A program made the translations under genes and the position numbers. From contig NZ_CP042432.1 in the NCBI RefSeq assembly GCF_008033235.1, positions 62,001 to 126,000 of the forward strand: 64,000 nucleotides of DNA, given 5' to 3'. The stretch is from Anseongella ginsenosidimutans (GTDB lineage: Bacteria > Bacteroidota > Bacteroidia > Sphingobacteriales > Sphingobacteriaceae). Positions within the stretch are counted from its first letter, which is position 1, and each line of letters begins with the position of its first letter. The notes under the pieces were generated by a model. That model was not told the origin of the DNA. It ran no database searches and worked only from the letters and a program-made list of their open reading frames with translations. Positions 26,867-39,514 of this stretch are shown one piece after another.

Positions 26867-26889
26867 ATAAGCCCTCGTTCCAGGCTTCC

Positions 26890-27761
26890 TTAATAATTTT
26901 CAACTGCCTTGCTGATTTTCTCCCTCAGTACATTTCCGGGCCTGACCAGGGGAAGGCGTAGTGTATCGCCGCAAATGCTCAATTCACGGAGAAAAGCCTT
27001 TATTCCTGCCGGGTTCCCCTCTTCGAATAATAAGGGAATTAAGGCGGCCAGCTTGTAATGCAGCTTGCGGGCTTCGGCAAAATCTCCCCTGAGGCAATGC
27101 CGCACCATATCCGAAACATCTTTGGGGAAAGCGTTGCCAGCCACGGAGATAACTCCATGCCCCCCAAGCGCGATTATCGGCAAGGCTAAACCGTCGTCTC
27201 CCGAAAGAAAACAAAAATCCGGCGGCATATGCCTGATAATTTCCATGAACTGCTCGAAATTTGCCGAAGCTTCTTTCACTCCCGAAATATTGGGAACTTC
27301 TGCCAGGCGCAGCGTCGTTTCCGCCGTAATATTACTGCCAGTTCTGCCGGGAATATTATAAATGATCAGGGGAAGGGGGGACTCGCTTGCCAGCATTTTA
27401 AAATGCTGGAACAGCCCTTCCTGCGAGGGCTTATTATAGTACGGGCTTACCGAAAGAATGGCCGTATAAGCGGTATGGTCGAATGCCCGCAGGCAATCAA
27501 GCAGCTCCGCGGTATTATTTCCGCCAATCCCCGCAACAAGGGGGGCCCTTCCAGCGGTCACTTCGGCTACAAAATCAAAAACACGCTTCTTTTCTTCTTT
27601 GCTAAGGGTTGCAGATTCTCCGGTAGTTCCCAGCGGAACCAGGAATTCCGCCTGGTTGTCAATAATATGATTGATCAGTTTTCTGAGACTGTCAAAGTCA
27701 ATGTTTCCATCCTGGTCGAAGGGGGTAACAAGGGCAACGCCTGTTCCTTTCAGTTGTTCGG

Positions 27762-27765
<4 letters not shown>
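26890..27765 (-). CDS. dapA: 4-hydroxy-tetrahydrodipicolinate synthase
   Basis: A 291-residue DapA that condenses pyruvate with aspartate semialdehyde, the first step of the diaminopimelate and lysine pathway. The Schiff-base lysine is K164 (SGVKEAS). Y136 and R141 lie in IYNIPGRTG, and the substrate loop is GTTGES (46-51). It is the last gene of a four-gene block, each joined to the next by an ATGA overlap. The meso-diaminopimelate made here is the residue added by MurE in this window. Confidence 0.96.
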
Positions 27766-30999
<3,234 letters not shown>

Positions 31000-31045
31000 A
31001 GCCCCTGTTTTATCGCATGAAAATACGAAAAATCCCGGGGCGGGT

Positions 31046-32659
31046 TCATTGCTTTCCGCGGTTTAACCTCCTCGCCGAAAGTTTCTTCCAAATGTTATGA
31101 GCTAAATTGATCTCTTTTTTTGTCAATCCGTAATGCTGCTTTAGAATTATTTCATTCGTAATTTTCAAAACATCGTCTATATCGCCCTTACTACGCATGA
31201 GTTGGTCGATTTGCGGAAGCAATCTGGCGCAATCTTTATGATAAGGAAGCAATATTTTTTTTGCTTCATTTGGCATCAACTCCAAAACTCCTCCCCCGTG
31301 ACTCCTACCGCATACTTCCGTAAATGCAAGGGACAGCGAATTATAATAGCTCGCTGTAAACGCTTCTATATTCGTTTCAGCCTTTACGAAAACTCGGTGC
31401 ATTGTATCAGTGGTGTATGCCTGCGCTTGGTTAATTATCAATCTAGGATACAGATTGTTCCTTCGAATGAAAAGTGCATCCGAAATTTTCAGGGATGGGA
31501 CCACAAACCAGTCATCACGAATACTTGTTTTATAGCCCTTATGAATTCCCATGTTTTCACCTTGAGCGATATATTTTACTGCGCCGTTCTTTTTGTTCAG
31601 ACTTTTGCTGTCAGGGAAGACGAGTAAATGCGCCTTGGCTTTTGAAAACTTGTTTCTCTTCCAATCGCTTTCAGTGAAGACGACACTGTTTACCTGAACA
31701 CTTCGACCGACCATTGGCTTTGCATAATCGTGCAAGTCATATTCTTCAATAGTCGTCAATGGAACAGTAAAGAAGCTGTTGGCGCCAGTGGTAATCCCTA
31801 CTTCAACATTTGCATATTTTCCAAGTAACGGAATGTCCCTGCGCTCAGCAATACTTTCTAAAAAGTCAATCTCTTCCTGTTCTAAAAAATAAAATGTCCA
31901 TTTATTACCCCTAAAATCAATCTTCTTTTTTGGACTTTTCAAACGAGCGACGTCAAGGGCCTTTAATTCACTCGCATTATGCAATTCAATATGTTCAATA
32001 TTGTGTTCTTTTGATCCGTTCTTTTCACATAATAACAAAACAACTTCCTGCTGAATGTCGGGGAATACCAACTTTTCAAATGAGATGATATTAATCTTAT
32101 TGTAAAAATGAGCGATAAAATTCCTCAATTGCTGAGCATATGAAACCTGTAAAATTTCTGCAGGTAAGACGAAACCAATCTTCCCTCCCTTATCTTTCAA
32201 TAGAAGCGATGAACCAATAACGAAGGAAACCCATGCATTTGTAAGCTTTGAATAAGTCAGTCCTGCTTTGATAAAAATGTCACCCGCTTCAACTTGTTGC
32301 ATTTTATCAAAGAACTGATACCGGATATAAGGGGGATTCCCCACAATCAAATCAAATCGTTGTAGCGTATTATTGCAGTAGGCATGAAAATCCGCGTTAA
32401 TAACTTGTTTACTATGCAGATCAGTTTTGTTTGCCTTTATAGCTTCGGCTTCGTCAAATTCAATCGCAGTGATTGATTTGTATTTCAGTTGATGCTTTTG
32501 TAACTGTTCCAAAAAAACGCCATCGCCACAACTTGGCTCTAGAATGTCATAGTCATTGCTACCATTAACGCCCCAGCGCAAAATAAATTCTGCTATCGGT
32601 TCAGGCGTGTAAAAGCCGCCTCTTAATTTTTCAGCCGATGCTTCTGTGATCAACTTCAT
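31046..32659 (-). CDS. Adenine-N6 DNA methyltransferase of a restriction-modification system
   Basis: A 537-residue gamma-type methylase similar to M.TaqI/Eco57I-like enzymes. Motif X lies at 14-26 (GGFYTPEPIAEFI), motif I for AdoMet at 40-50 (LEPSCGDGVFL) and motif IV NPPY at 108-111. The C-terminal half (about 260-510) is the likely target-recognition domain, with WKRNKFSKAKAHLLVFPDSKS-type stretches. It would methylate adenine in the recognition site to protect it from the nuclease encoded upstream. Start ATG is at 32659, two bases after the HTH gene. Codon use is AT-rich compared with the flanking housekeeping genes, as expected for acquired DNA. Confidence 0.88.
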   Translation of the reverse strand: MKLITEASAEKLRGGFYTPEPIAEFILRWGVNGSNDYDILEPSCGDGVFLEQLQKHQLKYKSITAIEFDEAEAIKANKTDLHSKQVINADFHAYCNNTLQRFDLIVGNPPYIRYQFFDKMQQVEAGDIFIKAGLTYSKLTNAWVSFVIGSSLLLKDKGGKIGFVLPAEILQVSYAQQLRNFIAHFYNKINIISFEKLVFPDIQQEVVLLLCEKNGSKEHNIEHIELHNASELKALDVARLKSPKKKIDFRGNKWTFYFLEQEEIDFLESIAERRDIPLLGKYANVEVGITTGANSFFTVPLTTIEEYDLHDYAKPMVGRSVQVNSVVFTESDWKRNKFSKAKAHLLVFPDSKSLNKKNGAVKYIAQGENMGIHKGYKTSIRDDWFVVPSLKISDALFIRRNNLYPRLIINQAQAYTTDTMHRVFVKAETNIEAFTASYYNSLSLAFTEVCGRSHGGGVLELMPNEAKKILLPYHKDCARLLPQIDQLMRSKGDIDDVLKITNEIILKQHYGLTKKEINLAHNIWKKLSARRLNRGKQ

Positions 32660-32661
32660 TA

Positions 32662-32976
32662 TCAGAGATTACTTCGGTTTAAATACTTGATTTTTTGTTC
32701 TGCGGCTTTTAAAACCTCAATTGATAAATCTTCCTCATCCATCACCTGATAAACCACTTTGTCGCTCAGAAATGCTATAAGTAGTTCCTTCTCGCTCGCT
32801 TTAAAATACCTGGCAAATTTGTCAATCAACTGCTTTGTTGGTTTACGATTATTTTTCTCAATCTTACCCAGTGTAGATGTATCAATATTTAGTGCCTCCG
32901 CCACCGCTCGTAACGGAAGATTTTTCTTTTCTCGAAGTCTCTTTACGGTTTCACCAAAGGATTGCTCGAGTTTCAT
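32662..32976 (-). CDS. XRE-family HTH regulator, controller protein of the R-M system
   Basis: A 104-residue protein starting at ATG 32976 (MKLEQSFGETVKRLREKKNLPLRAVAEALN). It has a helix-turn-helix at about 20-42 (LRAVAEALNIDTSTLGKIEKNNRKP) and a short helical tail. An upstream TTG (32997) would place the start inside the palindrome, so ATG 32976 is preferred. It precedes the methyltransferase by two bases and the palindrome directly precedes it. This is the arrangement of autoregulating controller (C) proteins in type II R-M systems. Unusually it leads the methylase and not the nuclease. Confidence 0.85.
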   Translation of the reverse strand: MKLEQSFGETVKRLREKKNLPLRAVAEALNIDTSTLGKIEKNNRKPTKQLIDKFARYFKASEKELLIAFLSDKVVYQVMDEEDLSIEVLKAAEQKIKYLNRSNL

Positions 32977-32999
32977 ATTTGGACTACTTTTGTCCAAAT
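32977..32999. promoter_or_regulatory. Operator-like inverted repeat (C-box) at the controller gene start
   Basis: ATTTGGAC (32977-32984) and GTCCAAAT (32992-32999) are perfect reverse complements separated by TACTTTT. On the minus strand the repeat ends at the base immediately before the ATG of the controller gene. Binding there would block transcription or translation start of the controller-methyltransferase pair. Confidence 0.72.
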
Positions 33000-33068
33000 A
33001 TAAACACTATAAATGAGATACCAACATTTATAAAAGGAAGAGTTCTCAACAAATTAACATTGTTCCAA

Positions 33069-34253
33069 CTATTCAATCTTAAGAGTGAATTCGTTTTTCT
33101 TTTTCGTTGTAAACAGAAGCGCATGTTTTCCAATCAAGCTATTTTTTGCGATCACTTGTTTGGCTACTCCCCAGCTAAGATGGGTCACGAAATTATTCTG
33201 AGTATAGGTTCTAGTATTCGTTCGGGTATCATGTGAAATCATTAGTTCAAATTTCCCCATATCTTTCCCGTTAATTATGATATTGAAGAAAGCCTTTGCC
33301 CTTTCATAATGTGACGAAGTAGGGCTGGTATCCTTTTTCCATTTCAACCTGGAGAACACTCTATCTCTGAAATAATGTCGTTTGTCAATACCGCGTGTTT
33401 TTCCTTTTTTAAAACCCATGGAGCCGGTTGGGTTTGTTTTTAGTCCCTCAGGAATATTTAGATCCCTTTTAGTTAGTTTACCACTTTCCCAAACCAACTC
33501 GCCCTTTAAAGTAATTTTATCACTAGCACTGATTTTGGCTTTCGTCACTGCAGGTTGTCGTTTTTTTGTCCCCCTAAACGCCGTTGGAATTTTTGCAGTT
33601 GCTCGGTTTGGAAAAATCTTGGAGATTACACGTTGAACTTCCGGTGTTTTTGCATCTCCGCTTTTATCTTGTGCAGCTCTCCGTTCTTCTTCCGTTGGAA
33701 CAATCCCGGCTTTAATTAAGTCAGCTATAACCTTCTTCGACAACTTCTTTACGTTGGGGTCCTTAAAGTTAAAGAGACCCTTAAAATATTCTTTCAGTTG
33801 CTTAACAATCTCCCTTTCGACTTTTTTTGAATTATCAATACTTATTAGCAAAGATGTTTCAACATTTGTAAAAAGCCCCTGAGAGGTTAGATTTGAAGAG
33901 CCTACAATCAGTTCAGTTCTTCTTTTACCTTCAAATAGGTAAATTTTTGGATGAAAAATTGTCACACTCGGCTGATAGAAGATGTAGGCCCTGATTCCCA
34001 AGCCCAAAAGTTCTTCCAACGCCTCTTTAGACGTTCCTTTCTGATCAACTCCTGTAACTATTGTAATAGTCTTAAGATGCTTCTTGGCTGCTTGTATATC
34101 CTTCGAAAGTCCCCCTATACCAGCTTGGCTTGCAAACGCAGAAATGCCAGTAAAAGAATGAAAATCTTCATCGGCAAAAAATTTTATAAGTTGGTATCCG
34201 ACCGAAAACTCCGATTTTACTTCAAACCCCTGGCCGAGTAACCTTATACTCAT
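33069..34253 (-). CDS. PLD-family restriction endonuclease (BfiI/NgoFVII-like)
   Basis: A 394-residue protein. The N-terminal half (about 15-135) has a single phospholipase D-type active site: H101-P-K103 in IFHPKIYLFEGK and the later GSSN at 118-121, with GLFTNVE following. Single-site PLD nucleases such as BfiI act as dimers, need no metal ion, and cut beside their site. The C-terminal region (about 215-390) is basic, with FNIIINGKDMGKFELMISH near 330, and may be a DNA-binding domain comparable in role to the B3-like domain of BfiI. I see no sequence proof of that fold. The gene lies upstream of the controller-methylase pair on the same strand with its own promoter region. Confidence 0.82.
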   Translation of the reverse strand: MSIRLLGQGFEVKSEFSVGYQLIKFFADEDFHSFTGISAFASQAGIGGLSKDIQAAKKHLKTITIVTGVDQKGTSKEALEELLGLGIRAYIFYQPSVTIFHPKIYLFEGKRRTELIVGSSNLTSQGLFTNVETSLLISIDNSKKVEREIVKQLKEYFKGLFNFKDPNVKKLSKKVIADLIKAGIVPTEEERRAAQDKSGDAKTPEVQRVISKIFPNRATAKIPTAFRGTKKRQPAVTKAKISASDKITLKGELVWESGKLTKRDLNIPEGLKTNPTGSMGFKKGKTRGIDKRHYFRDRVFSRLKWKKDTSPTSSHYERAKAFFNIIINGKDMGKFELMISHDTRTNTRTYTQNNFVTHLSWGVAKQVIAKNSLIGKHALLFTTKKKNEFTLKIE

Positions 34254-34267
34254 AAGCTACACCTTCC

Positions 34268-35508
34268 TCAGGCCATTGCCAGTTTCTCGCTGTCGTAATG
34301 GCCTTCGCTCAGCTTGCGGGCTACGGCGCTGAAAGCTTCCAGCGTTTCATTCACGTCTTCCAGCGTGTGTACGGAAGTAGGAATAAGGCGAAGCATCAAT
34401 TGTCCTTTTGGAATGACCGGATAGGTAACAATAGAACAGAAAATGCGATAGTTCTCCCGAAGGTCAATGATCATATTCAGCGCCTCATGAAGAGAGCCCT
34501 TCATGAAAACAGGCGTAACACAACTATTTGTATTGCCAATATCAAATCCCTTTTCCCGGAGGCCGCTCTGCAGGGCATTCACAATGTCCCATAGCTGGTC
34601 CTTGAATTCGGGATGGTTCCGCAGCAATTCGAGCCTTTTATGCAGGCCTGATACCATGGGCATGGGAAGCGCCTTGGCAAAGGTCTGCGAGCGCATATTG
34701 TAGCGCAGGTATTCAACGACGTATTCATCAGCGGCAACAAAGGCGCCGATCCCGGCCATTGATTTTGCAAAGGTTCCGAAATATACATCAATACCTTCTA
34801 TACATTCCTGCTCTTCACCGGTACCGGAACCCGTTTTCCCCAGGGTGCCGAAGCCATGGGCGTCATCCACCAGCAGACGGAAATTATACTTTTTCTTTAG
34901 TTCAATGATCTCTTTCAGCTTACCCTGGACACCGGACATGCCGAAAACACCTTCGGTAATCACCAGGATACCGCCCTGCGTACCTTCAATTAACTTCTCC
35001 GCACGCTCAAGCTGCTTCTCAAGGCTTTCGATATCATTATGTTTGTACATGAAACGTTTACCCTGGTGCAGGCGCACACCGTCCACGATGCAGGCGTGTG
35101 ACTCCCCGTCATAGACGGCCACATCATGGCGACTCAACAAGGTATCTATGATGGAAACCATTCCCTGGTACCCGTAATTCAGCAGAAAAGCATCCGTTTT
35201 ACCAACGAAATCCGCCAGGGCTTTCTCCAGGCTTTCATGATTACTGGTATTCCCCGACATCATACGGGCCCCATGGGATAAGCCAGGCCGTGTTCCCGGG
35301 CGCCTTCTTCGTCCGCCTTTCGCACTTCCGGATGATTGGCCAGGCCCAGGTAATTATTAAGGCTCCACACGATGTGTTCCTTCCCCCGGAACATCATCCT
35401 GTTGGCTATTGCTCCCTCCAGCTTAGGAAATGCAAAATAGCCATGAGCGAATGTTGAATGCTGGCCAATGGGGCCTCGGTCCCGCCTGATCTTCTCGAAG
35501 ATATCCAA
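34268..35508 (-). CDS. Alpha-oxoamine synthase (serine palmitoyltransferase/KBL-like), frameshifted in this sequence
   Basis: Frames 35260-35508 and 34268-35263 join into a 413-residue PLP enzyme if one G is added in the run whose plus-strand complement is C 35269-35272. The junction then reads AYPMGARMMSGN where the uncorrected frame stops after AYPMGPV. Features are the glycine-rich NNYLGLANHPEV near the N-terminus, VDDAHGFGTLG with the PLP-pairing aspartate, and FGTFAKSMAGIGAF with the Schiff-base lysine. The family condenses an amino acid with an acyl-CoA. In sphingolipid-making Bacteroidota this type is often serine palmitoyltransferase, while 2-amino-3-ketobutyrate CoA ligase is the main alternative. 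It lies just downstream of ftsZ but behind a terminator hairpin. Confidence 0.82.
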
Positions 35509-35601
35509 TATGGTAAAAATTAAATTCTACAATTATTAATCACCCCCAAAAATAAGTTTTATTCCCTGCTTGACAAAATAACCGCGACAGGATGATAAAC
35601 A

Positions 35602-35632
35602 AATAGCCCCCCGCCTCAGGCGAAGAGCTATT
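35602..35632 (-). terminator. Hairpin terminator after ftsZ, end of the dcw cluster
   Basis: Read on the minus strand, a 14-bp stem (AATAGCTCTTCGCC with GGCGGGGGGCTATT, several G-T pairs) closes a TGA loop and is followed by TGTTTATC. It lies 22 bases after the ftsZ stop and before the alpha-oxoamine synthase. Confidence 0.7.
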
Positions 35633-35653
35633 ATCACAATAATTGTGTAAGCG

Positions 35654-37294
35654 CTAATCTACATTATCATGCAGAAAAGAATTGTTCGGCCTGATCTCGC
35701 CGTCATCATCAGAAACGGTAAACCTTGACAGCTGTGTTTCTGAGGAATGAGGCACTTTATTAAGATTCATATTCCTTCTTTTGTAAGCAGGCTCGTTCTC
35801 CAGCTCAGAAAGGCCGTTGGATGAGCGCAATTTAAGGCTCAGGTCTTTCAGCCGCATCACTCTTTCCCTGGAGCGCTGCAATTGTTCCTCTATATCCCCT
35901 TCTCCAGCATTAGCTTCCGGCTCCATATCCGGCGCCTTTGCCTGTACGGGTTCAATGGTCACGGTCACATCATTGCTCACCGTAACTTCTTCCTCTTTCT
36001 TTTCCCAGGTGGCATCGTCAAAAATACTTCCCTGCCGGGGAGATTCCGTCTTGCGGAAAGGTTGCAGGGAGGACTCAGGAGCGCCCTTCAGATAGGGCTC
36101 CCCGATCTTGAATGAATTGTCCATCAGCGGGGTTGAAGCAGGTCCGGCTGTATTAGGATTTTCCATGCCGAATGCATCCCCTGTTTTAAGGCGAGGCTCG
36201 CTTTCCGCGGGTTCCGCACTTCCCTTGCCGGTTGCCGGGGCCAGCATGGCGGCTGCATCTTCTTCTGCAATAAGCGACATTTTCTTGGGCTCCTTCTTGT
36301 CGTATTCTCCCGGTTTGCGTTCCATTTCCTTTTGGGAACGGGTTTTAAAGCCAGTAGCAATGATTGTCACCGAGATAGCATCTCCCAGGCTCTCGTCATA
36401 GCAGTGGCCCCAGATCATATCGGCCATAGACCCGGACTGCTCCTGGATATAGTCGGTAATTTCGGTAAGTTCTTCCAGCAATACTTCCTGGTTGCCTGAG
36501 GTAATATTCAGCAGAATATAGCGGGCCCCCGATATAAAGCTGTCATTCAGCAGCGGCGAATTAAGGGCGCCTTCCGCGGCACGGCGGGCACGGTTCTGGC
36601 CTTCGGTAGCGGAGGAGCCCATAATGGCCACGCCGCCGTCAGTCATTACCGTCTTCACATCTTCAAAATCCACGTTGATATATCCCGGCAGTGTAATGAT
36701 CTCCGCAATACCTTTGGCAGCCGTAGTAAGAATATTGTCCGCTTCTGCAAATGCGTTGGACAGGGAAAGGTTCCCGTACATTTCCCGAAGGCGGTCATTG
36801 GAGATCACCAGCAGGGTGTCCACATGTTCCTTTAGTTCTGAAAGGCCTTCTTCCGCCTGCTGGCGACGACGCTTTCCTTCAAAAGAAAAAGGTGTCGTCA
36901 CGATCCCTACCGTCAGAATTCCCAGTTCCTTTGCGGCCTGGGCAATAATGGGGCTTGCACCGGTGCCGGTGCCGCCGCCCATTCCGGCGGTAATAAAAAC
37001 CATTTTAGTATTCGAACCCAGGAAATCCTTGATCTGCTCTATATTCTCGATGGCGGAATTCTTTCCCACTTCCGGAATGGAGCCTGCGCCCCTTCCTTCG
37101 GTAAGGCTTGAGCCCAACTGTACCTTATTCGGCACAGGGCTCATTTCCAGCGCCTGTGAATCAGTATTACAAACGACGAAATCAACCCCATTTATCCCCT
37201 GATTGAACATATGATTAACGGCGTTTCCTCCCCCGCCTCCTACACCAATCACCTTGATGATCGACGCCTTATCTTTTAACATTTCGAATTTCAT
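35654..37294 (-). CDS. ftsZ: Cell division protein FtsZ
   Basis: A 546-residue tubulin-like GTPase that forms the division ring. The GTP-binding signature is GGGTGTGASP. The T1 loop VGVGGGGGNAVNHM, the synergy-loop region and the C-terminal domain (about 210-320) are complete. The remaining 200 residues or so are a long, acidic and Ser/Pro-rich linker. They end in RFTVSDDDGEIRPNNSFLHDNVD in place of the classical conserved tail. Such long linkers are usual in Bacteroidota. It is the last gene of the dcw cluster, 106 bases after ftsA. Confidence 0.97.
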   Translation of the reverse strand: MKFEMLKDKASIIKVIGVGGGGGNAVNHMFNQGINGVDFVVCNTDSQALEMSPVPNKVQLGSSLTEGRGAGSIPEVGKNSAIENIEQIKDFLGSNTKMVFITAGMGGGTGTGASPIIAQAAKELGILTVGIVTTPFSFEGKRRRQQAEEGLSELKEHVDTLLVISNDRLREMYGNLSLSNAFAEADNILTTAAKGIAEIITLPGYINVDFEDVKTVMTDGGVAIMGSSATEGQNRARRAAEGALNSPLLNDSFISGARYILLNITSGNQEVLLEELTEITDYIQEQSGSMADMIWGHCYDESLGDAISVTIIATGFKTRSQKEMERKPGEYDKKEPKKMSLIAEEDAAAMLAPATGKGSAEPAESEPRLKTGDAFGMENPNTAGPASTPLMDNSFKIGEPYLKGAPESSLQPFRKTESPRQGSIFDDATWEKKEEEVTVSNDVTVTIEPVQAKAPDMEPEANAGEGDIEEQLQRSRERVMRLKDLSLKLRSSNGLSELENEPAYKRRNMNLNKVPHSSETQLSRFTVSDDDGEIRPNNSFLHDNVD

Positions 37295-37400
37295 GACTAT
37301 TAGGGTTTTACTATGTAATAATACTTATTTAACATCATTTTATTATTCCGTCCAAAGCGCTATGTGGAAAACTACGGGCATTGTTGAAAATTATGAGCGC

Positions 37401-38693
37401 TTACCGTAAATAATCGCTGTCCTCGATATCATTTTCCAGCCAATTCCTGCCTTTTTGAAGAATTTTATCGAACAGGCCCTGGGTTCGCTGCTGCTTTTGC
37501 TGAGGCCTGGCGTCCGCCTGCTGCGGCTGCCGTTCCTTATTCATGGCATGCAGGGCTTTAATTACTAAACCGATACCTGTCGCATACATCGGGCTCTTTA
37601 TCTCTTCTACCGTACTGCGGGCAATATGCTCGTTCGGGTAGCCGATCCGGGCGTCCATGCCGGTGACGTATTCCACCAGCTGGGTCAGGTGTTTCAGCTG
37701 GGCTCCGCCGCCGGTCAGCACAATGCCGGCGATCAGCTTTTTCTCATAGCCCGAACTTTTTATTTCATAATAAACATGTTCAATGATCTCTTCCATTCGC
37801 GCCTGGATAATATAAGCCAGGTTACGAACCGAAATTTCCTTGGGTTCGCGGCCCCGGAGCCCCGGAATGGAAATGATTTCGCTGTCCTTGTTCTCATCGG
37901 CAAGGGCCGAACCAAACTTCAGCTTCAGCAGTTCCGCCTGGTTCTTCATGACCATACAGCCTTCCCGGATATCCTCGGTGACGATATTCCCTCCCAGGGG
38001 TATCACGGCCGTATGACGAATAATATTATTATGGAAGATCGCGATATCGGTAGTACCCCCGCCGATATCTACCAGCACCACGCCGGCCTCCTTCTCTTCC
38101 GCGCTTAAAACCGCTTCGGAAGAAGCCAGGGGCTCCAGGATCAGATCCTGGGTTTTGAGGCCTGCCTTCGTTACACATTTATAGATATTGCTGATGGCGT
38201 TTACCTGTCCGGAAATAATATGAAAATTGGCTTCCAGGCGCACCCCTGCCATACCGATCGGATCGGTGATCCCCGGCTCGTTGTCTACCGTAAATTCCTG
38301 CGGCAGCACATGGATGATCTCTTCTCCCGGAGGCATCATGAGCCGCTGCATATCCTGGATCAGCCGGTCGATATCCGCTTTGCTGATCTCTGTGTTCGTG
38401 TTATTCCTGGTGAGGATACCTCTGTGCTGCAGGCTTCGGATGTGCTGCCCCGCTATACCCACGTTTACCACGCGAATATCTACGTTCGCCTTATCCCCGG
38501 CAACCTGGGCCGCTTCCAGGATGCCATTAACGGTCTTATCAATATTTGTGACTACCCCGCGCATGACGCCGGCCGATTCAGCCTTCCCCATGCCCAGTAT
38601 TTCAAGCTTCCCGGTTTCGGTCCGGCAACCAATAATAGCGCAAATCTTGGTAGTCCCAATATCTAATCCGACAACTATTTCCGGTTTTTCCAT
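37401..38693 (-). CDS. ftsA: Cell division protein FtsA
   Basis: A 430-residue actin-like ATPase that anchors FtsZ to the membrane and recruits later division proteins. The phosphate-1 motif GLDIGTTKICAIIG is at the N-terminus and DIGGGTTDIAIF is the second phosphate loop. The adenosine motif is VLTGGGAQL. The end (FDKILQKGRNWLEND) is the amphipathic membrane-targeting helix. It sits between ftsQ and ftsZ as in most bacteria. Confidence 0.96.
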   Translation of the reverse strand: MEKPEIVVGLDIGTTKICAIIGCRTETGKLEILGMGKAESAGVMRGVVTNIDKTVNGILEAAQVAGDKANVDIRVVNVGIAGQHIRSLQHRGILTRNNTNTEISKADIDRLIQDMQRLMMPPGEEIIHVLPQEFTVDNEPGITDPIGMAGVRLEANFHIISGQVNAISNIYKCVTKAGLKTQDLILEPLASSEAVLSAEEKEAGVVLVDIGGGTTDIAIFHNNIIRHTAVIPLGGNIVTEDIREGCMVMKNQAELLKLKFGSALADENKDSEIISIPGLRGREPKEISVRNLAYIIQARMEEIIEHVYYEIKSSGYEKKLIAGIVLTGGGAQLKHLTQLVEYVTGMDARIGYPNEHIARSTVEEIKSPMYATGIGLVIKALHAMNKERQPQQADARPQQKQQRTQGLFDKILQKGRNWLENDIEDSDYLR

Positions 38694-38728
38694 GCTTTGT
38701 ATTATTTAAAGTTCAATTATAGTATTAG

Positions 38729-39514
38729 CTACTGAGGCCCCTGGCTGTCCGCCTCAGGCCGCGTTGCAACAATCTGATTCTCATATTTGAGGTTGATCAC
38801 CTCGTAAGTATCCCACCCCACCCTTGGCATTGCTTTCCGATAGAAGATCAGCAGCTTTTCCAGCTTTGCTTCCAGGTTATCCGCATTGCCCAGGAGAATG
38901 CGGTGGTTACCCACGCGGGGAATCAGTTCTATTTCCGATTCCTGGTTCACATATACCTGCCCGATCTGCGCTTTCCAGAACTCGTCCTTGCTGATGAATC
39001 TTGCCAGTGTCAGAATATCTTCCGCCAGGCCGGTTTCCAGGGTATCCCCGCCGGAACCGGAAGATTCCGGGATATTGCCGCTGGCTACCAGCACGCGCGG
39101 AGTATAGTTTGCCGAAAGCGGCATTTTATTCCCTTTTGCATCGACGTAAAAATGGTCGTTATGCTCATTGATAATCCTTACCAGCGGCTCGCGCTGCACT
39201 ACTTCAATTTTTAATACACCGTCCACGTCGGCATAGACCGAAGCGTCTTCCACGTAGGGGGATTCCCTGATGGCCTTTTCAAGGCTGCGAAGCCGGGCAT
39301 AGTTAATGGGATACCAGAGAATGCTGGAATCCGCCTGGTTGACCAACGCCTTTATTTCTTCCCTGGTAACCAGGAATTTCTCGCCGGGTATCACGATCTC
39401 CATGCTTTTGCACATTACCTTCGCCTGCTTTTTATGTACAAAGCCCATCAGCACGGCCAGGCCGGCTGCCAGCAGGATCGCTCCGAATACTTTAAGCAGT
39501 GTTCTTCCTTTCAT
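38729..39514 (-). CDS. ftsQ: Cell division protein FtsQ/DivIB
   Basis: A 261-residue single-pass membrane protein. A short cytoplasmic start and one membrane helix (about 8-26) are followed by a POTRA-like region (KSMEIVIPGEKFLVTREEIKALV) and the beta domain (LEKAIRESPYVEDASVYADVDGVLKIEVVQREPLVRI), matching FtsQ. It links early and late divisome parts through FtsB/FtsL in the periplasm. Its start overlaps the murC stop by four bases (ATGA). Confidence 0.9.
   Translation of the reverse strand: MKGRTLLKVFGAILLAAGLAVLMGFVHKKQAKVMCKSMEIVIPGEKFLVTREEIKALVNQADSSILWYPINYARLRSLEKAIRESPYVEDASVYADVDGVLKIEVVQREPLVRIINEHNDHFYVDAKGNKMPLSANYTPRVLVASGNIPESSGSGGDTLETGLAEDILTLARFISKDEFWKAQIGQVYVNQESEIELIPRVGNHRILLGNADNLEAKLEKLLIFYRKAMPRVGWDTYEVINLKYENQIVATRPEADSQGPQ

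Noticed and set aside
31046-34253. Transposon or prophage carrying the R-M genes
   Set aside because: No integrase, transposase, tRNA site or clear direct repeats bound the segment. Acquired DNA is plausible from base composition but the vehicle is not visible.
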